Shown here: piece by piece, positions 29,375 through 39,105 of the stretch
How the letters are laid out: each line of letters opens with the position of its first letter
How positions within the stretch are numbered: the first letter of the stretch is position 1
Assembly: GCF_000173075.1 (NCBI RefSeq)
Contig: NZ_ABVL01000021.1
Location: 45,814-109,813 of the forward strand
Length of the DNA: 64,000 nt
Source of the DNA: Chthoniobacter flavus Ellin428
Lineage (GTDB): Bacteria; Verrucomicrobiota; Verrucomicrobiia; Chthoniobacterales; Chthoniobacteraceae
Reading direction: 5' to 3'
The notes under the pieces: generated by a model
Database searches by the model: none
The model's input: the letters and a program-made list of their open reading frames with translations, nothing else
What the model was told of the DNA's origin: nothing
Position numbers and translations under genes: made by a program

Positions 29375-31075
29375 CTATGGCACTCGCGCGACGCGAAATG
29401 CGGACAATTCCGCCGCTACACGCTCGATCACTTCCTCCCAAGCGCCCGCGGTCTTTTGGCGGAACAGGCGCATGGTTGCATACCAGGGCGTGGATTCGCT
29501 TTCGAGTCCCCAGCGCCAATCGGGGGCGAAGGGGAGGAGGGTCCAGACCGGGCGGCCGAGAGCTCCGGCGAGATGCGCCGCGGCGGTGTCGACGGAGATG
29601 AGGAGGTCGAGTTCCGCAAGGCAGGCGGCGGTTTCCGTGAAGTCGGTGAGGTGCGCGGTGAGATCGATGACGCCTTCGGGAGAGACGAGAGGAGCGGGGA
29701 TCGATGGGTGCGTGACTTGCAGGCTGTAGAAGTCGACCTCGGGAACGCGGAGCAAGGGGGACAAAAGGTGTGGGTCGAGGGAGCGGCGGCGATCGTCGAC
29801 GTGTTTCGGGTTGCCTTTCCACACGAGGCCGACTTTGGTCCGCGACGAAGAGCCGAGGCGATCGCGCCAGCGGGCCCGCTGGTCGGCATCGGCTTGCAAA
29901 TAGGGATGGTCGGCTGGCTCGGGCGTGAACCGGCGCAGGGCCAGCGGAAGGCTCGGCAAGGCGATGTGCTGGTCGAACTCCAGCGAAGCGGAGCCATCTT
30001 CGGTGGCGTGCGGAATGATCTCGGCATGCCATTCGCCGGAGGCGGCGAACAGTCCGGCCAACGAGGGCGGACATCGGAACAGGACGCGCCGGGCACGCGC
30101 TTGCGCGCGCACCAAGGGCAGGTAGCGCGCGAACTGGATGGTGTCGCCGATGCCTTGCTCGGCATAGACGAGAATCGTCGCGCCTTCTGCCGGACTGCCA
30201 TCCCACTTCGGCTGGCTCACGCCCGCCGCGAGGCCGCCGAGGTTCTTCTGGACGGTAGAGCTATGGCGCCATTCGAATTCGCGCCAGCCGTCCTCGTATT
30301 GCCCACTCAGTAGCAGAGCGATGCCGAGATTCCAGTGCGCATCGGGGTAATCGGGTTGGCACGCCAGCGCGCGGCGAAAGGACTGTTCCGCCTCACCGAC
30401 CTCGTCTTTGCCCATGTAGGCGGTGCCACGATTAAGCCAGGCTTTGGCGAAGGTGGGTTGCCGGCCGAGCGCCCGGTCGCAACTGGCGATGGCGTCGTCC
30501 AGGCGATCCGCCTCGATGTAGGCGTGGGCGAGATTATTGTAGGCGGCGATGAACTGAGGGTTGATGGCCAGCGCGCGGAGAAAGTGGTGGATCGCCTCGT
30601 CCAGCCGGCCCTTGTCGCGCAGTGCATTGCCGAGATTGCTATGCGCCTCGGCGAGATCCGGCTGCGCGGCGACGGCGCGCTGGCCGCTGGAAATTGCTTC
30701 ATCCAGACGCCCCACGCGCAACAGCGTGTCGCTCAGATTCGTCCACGCCGGGGCGTATTCGGGATCGATTTGCAGCGCCCGTTCGAAACAGCGCACGGCC
30801 TCTTCGTGCTGGCCGAGGAAGCGATGCACGACTCCCAGGTCGCAACGCATGCACGCCACGGAAGGCGCGAGTGCCGCCGCTTGTGCAAGACACTCGCGCG
30901 CCTCTTCATGACGCCCGGTGGAAAGCAGGCACACGCCGAGCAGATGCCACGCCTCGGCATGACCCGATGCGGCCGCGAGGATCTGCCGGCAGATCGCTTC
31001 TGCCGCCGCCAAATCGCCGCTCCCGTGATACTGCACGGCGAGGCGAAACGCTTGGGCGATGGTGATGGCTGGCAT
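29375..31075 (-). CDS. TPR-repeat protein with C-terminal glycosyltransferase-like domain
   Basis: A 566-residue soluble protein. Residues 1-260 hold about seven tetratricopeptide repeats with the usual pattern (for example ALQIDPEYAPAWTNLSDTLLRVG and ALAINPQFIAAYNNLAHAYIE). The C-terminal 300 residues resemble the GT9/GT41-like domain common after such TPRs: LVYAEQGIGDTIQFARYL, VGLVWKGNPKHVDDRRRSL, and LISVDTAAAHLAGALGRPVW. The start at ATG 31075 gives the clean PAITIAQAFRLAVQYH helix; the longer frame adds 34 unrelated residues. Acceptor and sugar are unknown. Confidence 0.85.
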   Translation of the reverse strand: MPAITIAQAFRLAVQYHGSGDLAAAEAICRQILAAASGHAEAWHLLGVCLLSTGRHEEARECLAQAAALAPSVACMRCDLGVVHRFLGQHEEAVRCFERALQIDPEYAPAWTNLSDTLLRVGRLDEAISSGQRAVAAQPDLAEAHSNLGNALRDKGRLDEAIHHFLRALAINPQFIAAYNNLAHAYIEADRLDDAIASCDRALGRQPTFAKAWLNRGTAYMGKDEVGEAEQSFRRALACQPDYPDAHWNLGIALLLSGQYEDGWREFEWRHSSTVQKNLGGLAAGVSQPKWDGSPAEGATILVYAEQGIGDTIQFARYLPLVRAQARARRVLFRCPPSLAGLFAASGEWHAEIIPHATEDGSASLEFDQHIALPSLPLALRRFTPEPADHPYLQADADQRARWRDRLGSSSRTKVGLVWKGNPKHVDDRRRSLDPHLLSPLLRVPEVDFYSLQVTHPSIPAPLVSPEGVIDLTAHLTDFTETAACLAELDLLISVDTAAAHLAGALGRPVWTLLPFAPDWRWGLESESTPWYATMRLFRQKTAGAWEEVIERVAAELSAFRVARVP

Positions 31076-31360
31076 GCGGCGCCACCTTGGAAGAGTGCTC
31101 GGCTGACAAGCAATTCCGAAAGACATCCGAGCCCGCGTGCTGCAGCGGGAGGAGACGACCGAAGCAAGCTGATCCACCGGTCACCGAATTGCGAAAGCGG
31201 CGGCTCGCTTTTCGAAGAGTGAGGCAATTCTGCCGCAAGAATTCTCTTTGCCTAAGACCGGCAATCCGTACCATCGGCGGCCGTCTCACAGATCTATGCA
31301 CCTGGGGGTGCAGAGGGTTTCTGGAGACGACCTGTTCCGACGGCTTTCAACATCCTTTTC

Positions 31361-33497
31361 ATGAAACTGACCTTCCGTACGTTCGCTCCCCTTTGCACGA
31401 GCATCGCTCTTCTCCTCGCCAGTCATCAATCGACCCAAGCGGCCACGGATATCTGGACGAATACCTTCGGCTCCGCCGGCGCCGGGCCCTTTCTGGCTGA
31501 ATGTTGCGGGTTATAACGGCAATTGGAGTCTGAACACCTGGCCTACGGCGGCGGACGATGCAGTGTTCCAACTGCCTTATGTGCCGATTCCCAGCTTTGT
31601 TAATTCTCCCTTTTCGCAGTACCGGCCACTGGCCAATGGCCAGACTGTGGTGCTGATCCAGGGACCCGGCTTGCCGCTGCTCTCCGCCAATAGCCTGACC
31701 TTTCTCGGTAACTACACACTCGTCTCCGGCCACATCGCGGTCGACCCCAACTATGTGACCCTGCCGCTGGCGCTGACTTCGGGCAATATCACGGTCGGCG
31801 ACGGCTTCACCGCCACGATCAACAATCCGCTGACGTCGGGTAGCGGGACGATCACCAAGCTGGGCGATGGCACGCTGGTGCTGGAGCAGGCAGTGCAGAG
31901 CAGCCTGCTCGTGCAGCGGGGTATCCTGCGTGGCAGTTTTTCGGTCACGGGCAATCTCACCAACCACGCCACGCTCAGCCCTGGTAATTCGCCGGGGACA
32001 ATCTCGGTGCAGGGGAATTTCCAGCAATCCCGTGCGGGCACGCTGGATATGGAAGTGGCTTCGCCCAGCTCCTATGATCGCCTGCAAATCGGCGGCAAGG
32101 CAGCGCTGGATGGCCAGCTCAACGTCACGCTCCTGAATGGGTTCCGCCCGAAAAAGGGGGAAAAGTTCACCATCCTGACCGCGGGCAGCGGGGTCTCGGG
32201 AGAGTTTTCCAAGACCGATCTTCCGACATGGGATTTGCTGGCCCTGCGGGTCTTTTACGGGGGCAACGATGTCTTCCTGAAGGCGGTGGTGAATTCCTTT
32301 GGCGATCTGCCGGGATTGACGCCGAATCAACAAGCGGTCGGCCACAGCGTGGACCAAATCCTCAACGACCCACGTGAGACGAAGCTGGTGAACTATCTCT
32401 ACGATCGCAGCCTGAACCAATTGCCCGGTGATCTCGATCGCCTGGCGCCGGAGGAACTGACGAGCGTGTTCAGCATCGGCGTGGCCTACGCCAATGTGCA
32501 GGCGATGAATCTCCAGCGCCGGACGGAAGATATCCGGAATGGCGCGAGCGGATTCAGTGCGGCCAACCTCGCTATTAATGGCGACGGACCGAGTTACAGT
32601 GGCAGCTTCGGCACCGCGGGCCCGAATGGGGACGATGGCAAGGATTCGAAGGAGCCGAAAGTCTTGTATCCGGCGGAGAATCGCTGGGGCGTCTTCCTTT
32701 CCGGTACGGGGGATTGGGTGAGCGTCGGGGATGATCACAACGCGCGGGGCTATGACTTGAACAGCGGCGGATTTACGCTCGGTGTGGACTATAAGGTGTG
32801 CCCGAATTTTGCCATCGGCCTGGCGGCGGGTTATACCGGAACGACGGCGGATCTCGTCGACGGCGGCCGGGTGTGGATGAATGGCGGCAAGCTCGGTCTG
32901 TATGCTACGACCTTCGCCGGTGGGTGGTATGCGGACGTGGCGGCCTTCGGCGGCTACAACAGCTTCGATACGAAGCGCGCCGCCCTGCAGGGCGATGCCC
33001 GCGGCAATACCGACGGCGGTGAAGTGGATGCGCTCTTCGGTACGGGCTATGACTTCAAGGCGCACGGTTTCACCTTCGGTCCGACGGCGACATTCAATTA
33101 CACCTACGTGGGCATGAATGGCTTCACCGAGCACGGCTCGCTGGCGCCGCTCGATATTCACAGCGGGAAGGGCGAGTCCATCCGCACAGCATTTGGCGCC
33201 AAGGCGAGCTACGACTGGAAAGTTGGCGGCATCGTCATAAAGCCCGAGGTGCGTGTGGCCTGGCAGCATGAATACGGCGACTCCACCTACGACCTCGGTT
33301 CGAGCTTTGCTAATGGCGCGGCGGGCTCCTTCGTCGTCCAGGGGCCGCGGCTTGGTCGCGACAGCTTGTTGCTCGGCGCCGGCTTTGCCATCCAATGCAG
33401 CGAACGTTGCTCGACCTACTTCTACTACGATGGCGAACTCGGCCGGACGAATTATCAGTCGAACGCCGTCACCGGCGGGATCCGCGTGGCTTTCTGA
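31361..33497 (+). CDS. Autotransporter-type outer-membrane beta-barrel protein (frameshifted near N-terminus)
   Basis: A signal peptide starts at ATG 31361 (KLTFRTFAPLCTSIALLLASHQSTQA), then TDIWTNTFGSAGAG, after which the frame breaks. The remaining passenger and barrel are open to 33497. Removing one G from GGG at 31484-31486 joins them as GAGPFWLNVAGYNGNWSL. The passenger contains an autotransporter-associated strand (GSGTITKLGDGTLVLE). The final 260 residues form the barrel (WGVFLSGTGDWVSVGDD to IRVAF), ending in Phe as outer-membrane proteins do. The repaired length is about 711 residues. Convergent with the U32 gene, 18 bases apart. Confidence 0.8.
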
Positions 33498-33515
33498 GCC
33501 CGCGGTGACAGCGGG

Positions 33516-35987
33516 TCAAGCGCCGCGGTTTTCGAACGTGCCGCGGGTGACGCCGAGCTGGGATTGCGCCTGCAGCGTGCGGGAGAGGTCTTCGCCGCGC
33601 TGCTCGCCGGAGAGCAGTTCCTGGTAAGCGCGGATGACGCGGCGCGATTGCTCGAAATCTTCCTCCAGCAATTCGATGCGATAGTCGCGCAGGCCGGCGG
33701 CTGCGAGTTGTTCGAAGAAACGTGCGCCGGTCTGCGGCACGGCGTTGAAGAGGGTATTGCGGCAGCCGACATCCGCACGCAGCGGGTGCTCCATGCCCAC
33801 GCGATCGCGTAGATGTACGCGGTGTTTTTCACACGGGCGCCCGCAATCGAGGAACGATTTGCCCTTCGAGAGAAACCCCGCGAAGACGCAGTGCTCCATG
33901 TGAAACATCGGCATGTGCTGATGAATGGTGAGCTCGAACCACGCGGGCGGCGCGGCCTGGAGCAGGTCGAGCACTTGCTCGATGTTCAGGTCGTAGCTCA
34001 CCGTGACGCGCTGGAGACCTTTGCCGATGAAATGCGCGGCGGTCAGCGGGTTGGCGACGTTGAGTGAGAAATCGCCGACCAGTGGCAGCGGGCCGCCGGC
34101 GAAATGGGCGATGGCGCCGAGATTGCGAATGAGCACGCCATCCGGCGCGGCATTTTCGATGAGCTTGAAGAAGCCTTGCTCGCCGGCCTTTTGGATACGC
34201 GGCGTGGCGAGGAAGATGCGGGTGCCATTGGCAGCCTGGCGCACCCGGGCGACGGCGTCCTTGCCGCGGCGGATGTCTTCGAAATCGACGTAGACTTCGG
34301 CGACGTTGTTTTCCAATGCGGCGTCGAGTTGTTCCATCGAGCGGCAGAGCACGCGCAGGGTGGCTTCCTCACGCGGCCCGGTGGCGGCGCGACATTCGCG
34401 AGCGACGATCGACTCGACGCTCGTCGCTTCTTCGCGGCGCGACACGGCGTGCGCGGCGTCGAGTTGGAAGACCAATTCGCGACGCAGGCGATTCAGTTCG
34501 CCGATGGGCAGGATGACTTCGCCGTCGATCTCGGAATGCAGTTCGCCGAGTTCGTAAACGCTATCGCCCAGGCGACCGAGATGCTCGCGCAGTTTTTCCA
34601 GGGTGAGCGGGGCGGTGCGCGCAGTCTGCAACGGCATCGTCGATTGCACGGTGATGGCGCCCGAGCGCAGGGTGAGCGGTTCGCCGGTGCGTCCGCTCAC
34701 GGCCAAATCCACGCGCTCGCGGTGGCGGGACTCGATGCGGCCGGTGAAGGATTGGCGCAGCCGTTTGTCGAGCTCGGGGTCATCGGTTTTCCACACACGA
34801 TCGCCCGCCTTGAGCCGGCTGAAATCGATGTGGTCGTGCTGGAAGAAAAGCCGCTGACCTTTGACCTGGAAGATGCGGCCACCTTGCTCGGCGTTCGTAT
34901 CGCCGCCGGTGTCGAAGACCACGCCATCGCCCGCCTTCAACGGCACTTGGGGCGCGAATTCCACGAAGTCGCGGCCGATGCGCGCGATGCGGCCGGCGAA
35001 GGCGCCGCGCTTTTTGCCGAAGCGTGCGGAGACCAGCTCCTGATGATTCACGCCGTGCATCCAGCCGGAGTAAAGGCCGCGCGAGAAGGTCATCTCGAGC
35101 TGATAGCGATCGGCGGCGCTGGGCCGAAATTCGCGCTCCGCGAGTGCAGCGTCGATGGCCTTGCGGTAGACTTGGCAGACGGCGGAAACGTATTCCGGCG
35201 ATTTCAGCCGGCCCTCGATCTTGAAGCTGATGACGCCCGCCTCGATGAGTGCGGGGATTTCATTCACCGCCGCGAGATCCTGCGGCGAGAGGAGGTAACG
35301 TTTGTCGCCGAGATCGCGCACCGCGCCATCGACGACGAGCTCGTACGGCATGCGACAGGCCTGCGCGCATTCGCCGCGATTCGCGCTGCGCTGGCCGAGC
35401 GATTCGCTGGTCAGGCATTGGCCGGAGTAGGCCACGCACAGGGCCCCGTGGACGAAGACCTCCAGAGGAAGTGCGGAATTCGGAGTGCGGAATTCGGAAT
35501 CGGGGGCGGCGCGGAATTTTTCCAGTTCGCGCAGCGAGAGTTCGCGGGCGAGCACGGCGCGTTCGATGCCGAGGTCGTGGGCGAATTCCACACCTTCCGG
35601 TGAGGTGATCGTCATTTGCGTGGAGGCGTGGATCGGCAGTTCGGGCACGATCTCCCGCGCGAGCCGGATCAAGCCGACGTCCTGCACGATGAGCGCATCC
35701 ACTCCGGCGCGGCTGAGCAGCCGTAGGTATTCCGCGGCGTCCGGCATCTCGCCGGTGAAGACGAGGGTATTGAAAGCGACATACGCCTTCACCCCGTGCC
35801 GATGGCAGAACGCGACGACTTCCGGCAGTTCGGCCTCGGTGAAATTGTGGGCGCGCAGGCGCGCATTAAAGCGCGGCAGGCCAAAGTAAACGGCATCCGC
35901 GCCATTCGCCACGGCGGCACGAATGCACTCCCAGTCGCCCGCGGGAGCGAGCAATTCGGGCGTTTCGGTATGGCGTGGCGGATTCAT
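33516..35987 (-). CDS. U32 peptidase-family protein (YdcP/RlhA-like)
   Basis: An 823-residue protein. The N-terminus ELLAPAGDWECIRAAVANGADAVYFG is a hallmark of family U32, and the signature Cys motif is present as EVFVHGALCVAYSGQCLTS. The cysteines in ANRGECAQACRMPYEL and the later CGRPCEKH fit U32 Fe-S-type ligands. The long C-terminal part matches the DUF3656-type extension of the E. coli YdcP/RlhA group, some members of which act in 23S rRNA hydroxylation. The ATG at 35987 begins MNPPRHTETPELLAPAG; the open frame goes on for 91 more residues without sense. An iterated-word insert sits inside (35471-35502). Confidence 0.85.
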   Translation of the reverse strand: MNPPRHTETPELLAPAGDWECIRAAVANGADAVYFGLPRFNARLRAHNFTEAELPEVVAFCHRHGVKAYVAFNTLVFTGEMPDAAEYLRLLSRAGVDALIVQDVGLIRLAREIVPELPIHASTQMTITSPEGVEFAHDLGIERAVLARELSLRELEKFRAAPDSEFRTPNSALPLEVFVHGALCVAYSGQCLTSESLGQRSANRGECAQACRMPYELVVDGAVRDLGDKRYLLSPQDLAAVNEIPALIEAGVISFKIEGRLKSPEYVSAVCQVYRKAIDAALAEREFRPSAADRYQLEMTFSRGLYSGWMHGVNHQELVSARFGKKRGAFAGRIARIGRDFVEFAPQVPLKAGDGVVFDTGGDTNAEQGGRIFQVKGQRLFFQHDHIDFSRLKAGDRVWKTDDPELDKRLRQSFTGRIESRHRERVDLAVSGRTGEPLTLRSGAITVQSTMPLQTARTAPLTLEKLREHLGRLGDSVYELGELHSEIDGEVILPIGELNRLRRELVFQLDAAHAVSRREEATSVESIVARECRAATGPREEATLRVLCRSMEQLDAALENNVAEVYVDFEDIRRGKDAVARVRQAANGTRIFLATPRIQKAGEQGFFKLIENAAPDGVLIRNLGAIAHFAGGPLPLVGDFSLNVANPLTAAHFIGKGLQRVTVSYDLNIEQVLDLLQAAPPAWFELTIHQHMPMFHMEHCVFAGFLSKGKSFLDCGRPCEKHRVHLRDRVGMEHPLRADVGCRNTLFNAVPQTGARFFEQLAAAGLRDYRIELLEEDFEQSRRVIRAYQELLSGEQRGEDLSRTLQAQSQLGVTRGTFENRGA
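35471..35502. repeat. Iterated GCGGAATTCGGA-type word inside the U32 gene
   Basis: Two near copies of GTGCGGAATTCGGA lie end to end within coding DNA. On the minus strand they encode DSEFRTPNSAL, just before the U32 signature. The length keeps the frame. The style matches the intergenic word blocks elsewhere in the window. Confidence 0.55.
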
Positions 35988-36095
35988 TTGGCGAATCCCT
36001 ACAAAGCCACAGTTTTGGCCGGATGAAAGGGCGATTCGCACAAAGCGGGATTTCGCGGCCTCGACATCGGCGCAAAGGCTATCGAACCTTTCCTC

Positions 36096-36534
36096 ATGCC
36101 TAATCGCCGCCCAAGCTCTCAGCACGATCGCCACCGCCCTCTCCGCGCTCGCCGCGGGCAACAGCCTCTCGCTCGGCGAGGAGCCCGCTCCCGCCAGCGC
36201 CTCGAAAGTCACCAAGCTCCTACAAAAGGATCTGCCCGCCGATGCCAACGAAGAAGTCACCGTGGTGACCGTGGACTATGCCCCCGGTGGGGCGTCCCAA
36301 GCGCATCGGCATCCCGGACCAGTGGTCGGCTACGTGCTGGAGGGCGAAGTGGAGATCGAGGTCGACGCCCCCGAAGGAACGCCGCTGAAGACTTTTCGCG
36401 CCGGGGAGATTTTCTTCGAGCCGCAGGGCGCGATGCACAAAGTCTCGCGCAATGCCAGCAAGACCAAACCGGCGCGCATCCTGGCTTTTGTCGTCGGCAA
36501 AAAAGGCGCGCCGCTCGTCTCCCCGGCGAAGTGA
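36096..36534 (+). CDS. Exported cupin protein (frameshifted in signal peptide)
   Basis: A small single-cupin protein. From 36113 to the stop the frame is open and reads ALSTIATALSALAAGNS and then the cupin core: SQAHRHPGPVVGYVLEGEVEIE (metal His residues) and FFEPQGAMHKVSRNAS. The only plausible start is ATG 36096 (PNRR), which is in another frame. Removing one C from CCC at 36110-36112 gives MPNRRQALSTIATALSALAAG, a textbook signal peptide, about 145 residues in total. Without that correction the protein would have to begin far inside the divergent U32 gene. It precedes a DoxX-like gene by 31 bases. Confidence 0.7.
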
Positions 36535-36565
36535 GCGAACGATCGCGCCCGCTCTTGAGTAGTCG

Positions 36566-36985
36566 ATGAATTCGAATCCTTTTCTCCGCGTGGCCATCTG
36601 GCTGCTGCGACTCGCGCTGGCCGCGGCGTTCTTCTCCGCCGTGGCGGATCGCTTCGGCCTCTGGGGCGCGCCCGGCGCACACGGTGTATCTTGGGGCGAC
36701 TGGCCGCACTTCCTCGCCTATACGAGCAAGCTGCTTTGGTTCCTCCCGCCGGCGCTGGTCAACGTCGGCGCGTGGGCGGCGACGATTGCCGAAGTGGTCC
36801 TCGGCATCGCGCTGCTGACCGGCCGCTGGTCACACATCGTGGCCCTCGCCACCGTTGCGCTGCTGACCTCTTTCGGCCTGACCATGACCGTGGCGCTGGG
36901 AGTCAAAGCCCCGCTCGATTACTCGGTCTTCACCGCGACTGCCGCCGCTCTGCTGCTCGCGGCGATCACCATGCCTCGACGCTGA
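36566..36985 (+). CDS. DoxX-family membrane protein
   Basis: A 139-residue protein with four hydrophobic helices in the DoxX/SURF4-like order. The first helix VAIWLLRLALAAAFFSAVADRFG, the second around LVNVGAWAATIAEVVLGIALLTG and the last VFTATAAALLLAAITM are visible. The family is often found in oxidation-related settings; the actual activity is undefined. It is co-directional with the cupin gene and convergent with the amidase gene across a large hairpin. Confidence 0.75.
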   Translation: MNSNPFLRVAIWLLRLALAAAFFSAVADRFGLWGAPGAHGVSWGDWPHFLAYTSKLLWFLPPALVNVGAWAATIAEVVLGIALLTGRWSHIVALATVALLTSFGLTMTVALGVKAPLDYSVFTATAAALLLAAITMPRR

Positions 36986-37016
36986 GTCCGGCGCGCGAAC
37001 AGAGATGCGGCTGCTT

Positions 37017-37137
37017 TAGCGGTGGTCAATGACCGTCGGCGGATAGGAAGAATAGGAGAGATAGGAATAATGGGACCCTATAACTCCTATTCTTCCTATT
37101 TCTCCTATCTGCCATCGACGGTCGTAGACCACCGCTA
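37017..37137. terminator. Large hairpin of iterated CCTATTC words between convergent genes
   Basis: An inverted repeat of about 55-nt arms. The outer pair is TAGCGGTGGTC and GACCACCGCTA, next GACCGTCG and CGACGGTC, then purine-rich words (GGATAGGAAGAATAGG) facing pyrimidine-rich ones (CCTATTCTTCCTATTTCTCC). It sits between the DoxX gene and the convergent amidase gene, where a bidirectional terminator would be expected. There is no clear T-run. Confidence 0.6.
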
Positions 37138-37154
37138 AATACGCAAGCCGCGCT

Positions 37155-37883
37155 CTACGCGCCGTGCTCGTAGTAGCCGTTGATCTTCTGCAGGAACGCC
37201 TCCCAGCGCGGGCCGGGTCTGCCGTGCTCGAGGAGGATGCGCGGGCAATTCTTCTGGTTGCCGTGAAAATGCCATTGCGGCCAGTGGTAATGCGGCACGA
37301 CGTGATCGAGCGGAATATTCTGGTCGTGCATGAGCCACGCGGTGAGGCGCGCGGCGCGGTCGAGAGCGGCCGCCTGGCGCGCGGGGTTGCGCAGCTCGCA
37401 GATCTCGATGCCGATGCTGGTCATGTTGCCGGGTCCGTCGTGATCGGCGTGCTCACCCTGGATATTGAGCGGGAGTGATTGAATGGCCTGCACATCGTCG
37501 ACGGTGAAATGCCACGTCATGTAACCGGTGCGGTTCCATTTCGTCCGCGCGCGAAAGGCGCCCACCGCCATGCCACGCGCATGCTGCAGCGCGGTTGCAT
37601 TTGGATTATCGGTGGAGTGAATGGTGATGTAAGTCGCGTGCAGCGGGAACTCGATGTGCCGCCCGTATCGGCCGTGCGGTACGATCATCTGGCGCAAATT
37701 GACATCCGCCGGCGCGGCGCTCTGGGAGAGCGTTTCCGGGCTGCCATTCCCGGCGGTGGCAGTCTCTTGTTTCGTGGTCGAGCAGCTCTCGAGGAGGAAG
37801 CCGACGCACAGGACAAACGGAATTGCGGCGATTTTCACGACGTAGTCTTTAGCCAATGTCCGCGAGGGTTCAAAGGGGAACAT
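37155..37883 (-). CDS. N-acetylmuramoyl-L-alanine amidase family lipoprotein
   Basis: A 242-residue protein with a lipobox LLESC after a hydrophobic core (VVKIAAIPFVLCVGFLLESC), so it is probably a membrane-anchored lipoprotein. The rest matches the Amidase_2 (PGRP-type) fold: ITIHSTDNPN, YMTWHFTVDD, SIGIEICE and VVPHYHWPQWH, which supply the zinc His residues and the catalytic Glu. I used ATG 37883; a GTG at 37838 would also give a compact signal. Upstream sequence in the same frame is repeat DNA. Likely cleaves the amide between N-acetylmuramic acid and L-alanine in peptidoglycan. Confidence 0.8.
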   Translation of the reverse strand: MFPFEPSRTLAKDYVVKIAAIPFVLCVGFLLESCSTTKQETATAGNGSPETLSQSAAPADVNLRQMIVPHGRYGRHIEFPLHATYITIHSTDNPNATALQHARGMAVGAFRARTKWNRTGYMTWHFTVDDVQAIQSLPLNIQGEHADHDGPGNMTSIGIEICELRNPARQAAALDRAARLTAWLMHDQNIPLDHVVPHYHWPQWHFHGNQKNCPRILLEHGRPGPRWEAFLQKINGYYEHGA

Positions 37884-37990
37884 GCTACCGTTGATCGTGC
37901 GCCGGAGCGGCAGCGCGTGGCTGCAGTGCTCGTGAATAGTGGGTGGCGTGGCATTTCTCGCGGCGGCGTTTAGTGCGGCTTCCTCCCCAG

Positions 37991-38187
37991 TGTCATTCTG
38001 AGCGAAGCGCCCGAGGGCGAAGGCGGGCGGGCGCGTAGTCGAAGAACCCCGTCGCTTTACGAGCGATGCTCGCTGGTTATTCGGCCGGGTTTGCGGCCAG
38101 TCCCATGGGCATCTCGCTGGTTGTTCGACGGGGTTCTTCGACTGCGTGCCCCCCACGTTCGCCTCGGGCACTCCGCTCAGAATGACC
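37991..38187. repeat. GTCATTCTGAGC inverted-repeat element (copy B)
   Basis: Begins TGTCATTCTGAGCGAAGCGC and ends GCTCAGAATGACC. The inner part has the same design as copy A (GTCGAAGAACC and GGTTCTTCGAC). The central loop is duplicated (GCTCGCTGGTTATTCG and ATCTCGCTGGTTGTTCG), which makes it longer. It fills most of the 373-base gap upstream of the amidase gene; nothing else is visible there. Confidence 0.75.
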
Positions 38188-38256
38188 GCGGGGAGGGAGC
38201 AGATTCCAAAGCGGCGCAGCAGTGCCGCACTCCACAATGCAAGCGCTGATCGATCG

Positions 38257-39105
38257 CTATTTCTGAAACGCTTCCGGAAGGCGGATGTCAGGATGTCCGC
38301 GTAAAGCGGCGCGTGATTCGGCAGAGAGGGAGATCAGACCTTTTAGGACCAAGGCGCTCGGACAAGGAGCGAGCGCTTTGGCCGTGTCGGCGGGCAAGGT
38401 CGTGAGACCGTTCAACACAATTGTGCCTTCGTGTTTTACGAGAGCCGCTGCGGTGTCAGGCGCGAGAGCGGTGAGCCCATTGAGCACGAGCACGCCTTTC
38501 TGTTTGGCCAGTGCTGCGGCCGTCGCGGGGGCGAGGGTGGTGAGGTTGTCGAAGCGCAATACTGAAGCCGCATGATCGGCGCGCCGCTGTTCCACTCCGG
38601 GCCGGGTGCGGTCCACCAACACGCCCTCATTGGTGGCGAGGACGGCCGCAATTTCCGGCGTGAGCGTCGTGAGGCCATTGAGTTGCAATTCGCCCCATTG
38701 CCGCGCCAGCTTTTGGGCGAGTGGCAAAGAGTCGAGCGTGCGCAAGGATTTGAGGGTGATCGCTCCCTGGTGCGTGGCGAGCGCGGCCGCGGTGTCCGGT
38801 GCGATTTGCAGAAGACCGTCGAGTAAAATGTCGGCGACGCCAAAGCGGGCCGATGCCTTGTGGCGTGCCAGCGCCGCGGCAGCTTCCGGCGAAAGTGTTT
38901 CGAGTCCATCGAGCGACAGCTCTCCATCGTAGCGGGCAAGCACGGCGGCCACCTCCGGCGAAAGGGATTTCAACTGGTTCAATGCCAGCGTTCCTTTCTT
39001 TCCCGTCACCAGCTTTTCCGCCTGCGCGGATGTGAGATTCTCCTGCGCGAAAGCACCGCCGAACATCGCCAATGTGACCACGAGGGCCGCGAGCGTCGTC
39101 TTCAT
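38257..39105 (-). CDS. Exported repeat protein with leucine-rich-like units
   Basis: A 282-residue protein beginning with a signal peptide (TTLAALVVTLAMFGGAFA). The mature part is built of about ten units of 23-25 residues on the pattern LxLxGLxxLxPExAxALAxHxG (for example ELSLDGLETLSPEAAAALARHK and VLVLNGLTALAPDTAAALVKHE). Such arrays are seen in verrucomicrobial surface or periplasmic proteins and would fold into a solenoid. The ATG overlaps the DUF1592 stop (ATGA), so the two are translationally coupled. An open frame extends upstream through that gene and is ignored. Function unknown. Confidence 0.75.
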   Translation of the reverse strand: MKTTLAALVVTLAMFGGAFAQENLTSAQAEKLVTGKKGTLALNQLKSLSPEVAAVLARYDGELSLDGLETLSPEAAAALARHKASARFGVADILLDGLLQIAPDTAAALATHQGAITLKSLRTLDSLPLAQKLARQWGELQLNGLTTLTPEIAAVLATNEGVLVDRTRPGVEQRRADHAASVLRFDNLTTLAPATAAALAKQKGVLVLNGLTALAPDTAAALVKHEGTIVLNGLTTLPADTAKALAPCPSALVLKGLISLSAESRAALRGHPDIRLPEAFQK

